This document shows, one piece after another, positions 5,070 through 5,224 of a DNA stretch of 5,224 nt. A program made the translations under genes and the position numbers. Origin of the DNA: Gemmatimonadaceae bacterium (lineage in GTDB: Bacteria > Gemmatimonadota > Gemmatimonadetes > Gemmatimonadales > Gemmatimonadaceae); the NCBI GenBank assembly GCA_014379705.1, contig JACMLI010000397.1:1-5224 (forward strand). Reading direction: 5' to 3'. The notes beneath the pieces were generated by a model. That model saw only the letters and a list, made by a program, of their open reading frames with translations. It ran no database searches and was not told the DNA's origin. How positions within the stretch are numbered: position 1 is the first letter of the stretch; each line of letters begins with the position of its first letter.

Positions 5070-5224
5070 GCGGTGAGCAGTATGGAGGAGCGGAGCGGGG
5101 AGGGAGACCGAAAGGCTTGCCGAGCGGCACGGAGCGGAGGTTGGGCTCAGGGAACAGGTGGGGCGAGGCATGGGCACGGAGGTACGGGGAGTCGGAGTGG
5201 CTCGAGGGGCACACGATCGCTCGC

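Larger units (their letters stand above)
4984..5224. other. Region upstream of the EEP gene without a supported gene; purine-rich plus strand
   Basis: No recognisable protein or RNA gene is seen. From 5081 to 5224 the plus strand is about 69 percent purine by hand count (100 of 144), with many GG and GGGG runs. On the minus strand one frame is open from the window edge to TAA at 4995-4993. It reads as a Pro/Ser-rich peptide with strongly G/C-biased third positions between about 5214 and 5110, so the C-terminal end of a gene entering from outside cannot be excluded. The plus-strand frames lack good starts or motifs. Confidence 0.5.

Overview
The window is a compact, visibly G+C-rich stretch of chromosomal bacterial DNA. 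It holds four recognisable protein genes, one of them cut by the window edge, and two non-coding stretches. Third codon positions are mostly G or C. A lipoprotein-type secretion signal on a peptidoglycan amidase, together with a PP2C/FHA signalling pair, fits a high-GC Gram-negative such as Gemmatimonadota, Myxococcota or Acidobacteriota. Gemmatimonadota is my preferred guess, but it comes from general style and not from any diagnostic marker.

Layout. (1) Minus strand, bases 1504 to 1: a signalling pair. The first gene (452-1504) encodes a protein with three zinc ribbons followed by a degenerate and then an intact FHA phosphothreonine-binding domain. The second (387 to beyond base 1) is the N-terminal half of a PP2C-type Ser/Thr protein phosphatase. 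They are 64 nt apart. A 20-codon ORF fills that gap and overlaps the phosphatase start in a GTGA arrangement. (2) Bases 1505-1879: a divergent intergenic region with a 6-bp inverted repeat carrying a GGGGTCAGACTCC motif, and eight copies of a degenerate 8-9 bp repeat. (3) Plus strand, 1880-3718: a large secreted, probably lipidated, N-acetylmuramoyl-L-alanine amidase with several beta-rich modules before the catalytic domain. (4) Minus strand, 3715-4983: a membrane protein made of an N-terminal zinc ribbon, three transmembrane helices and an endonuclease/exonuclease/phosphatase (EEP) domain. Its stop codon overlaps that of the amidase tail to tail. (5) Bases 4984-5224: no supported gene; the plus strand is strongly purine-rich and there is a short direct repeat.

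How the genes may work together. The FHA protein and the PP2C phosphatase are very likely a reader and an eraser of Ser/Thr phosphorylation. No kinase is visible; one may lie beyond base 1. The amidase acts on cell-wall peptides. The EEP protein has the layout of VanJ-like membrane EEP enzymes, whose catalytic domain faces outward, so both convergent genes may concern the envelope; this last step is inference.

I do not see a clearly new multi-gene system. The most unusual items are the zinc ribbon-membrane-EEP fusion, the FHA protein architecture with its neighbouring phosphatase, and the repeat-bearing region upstream of the amidase.
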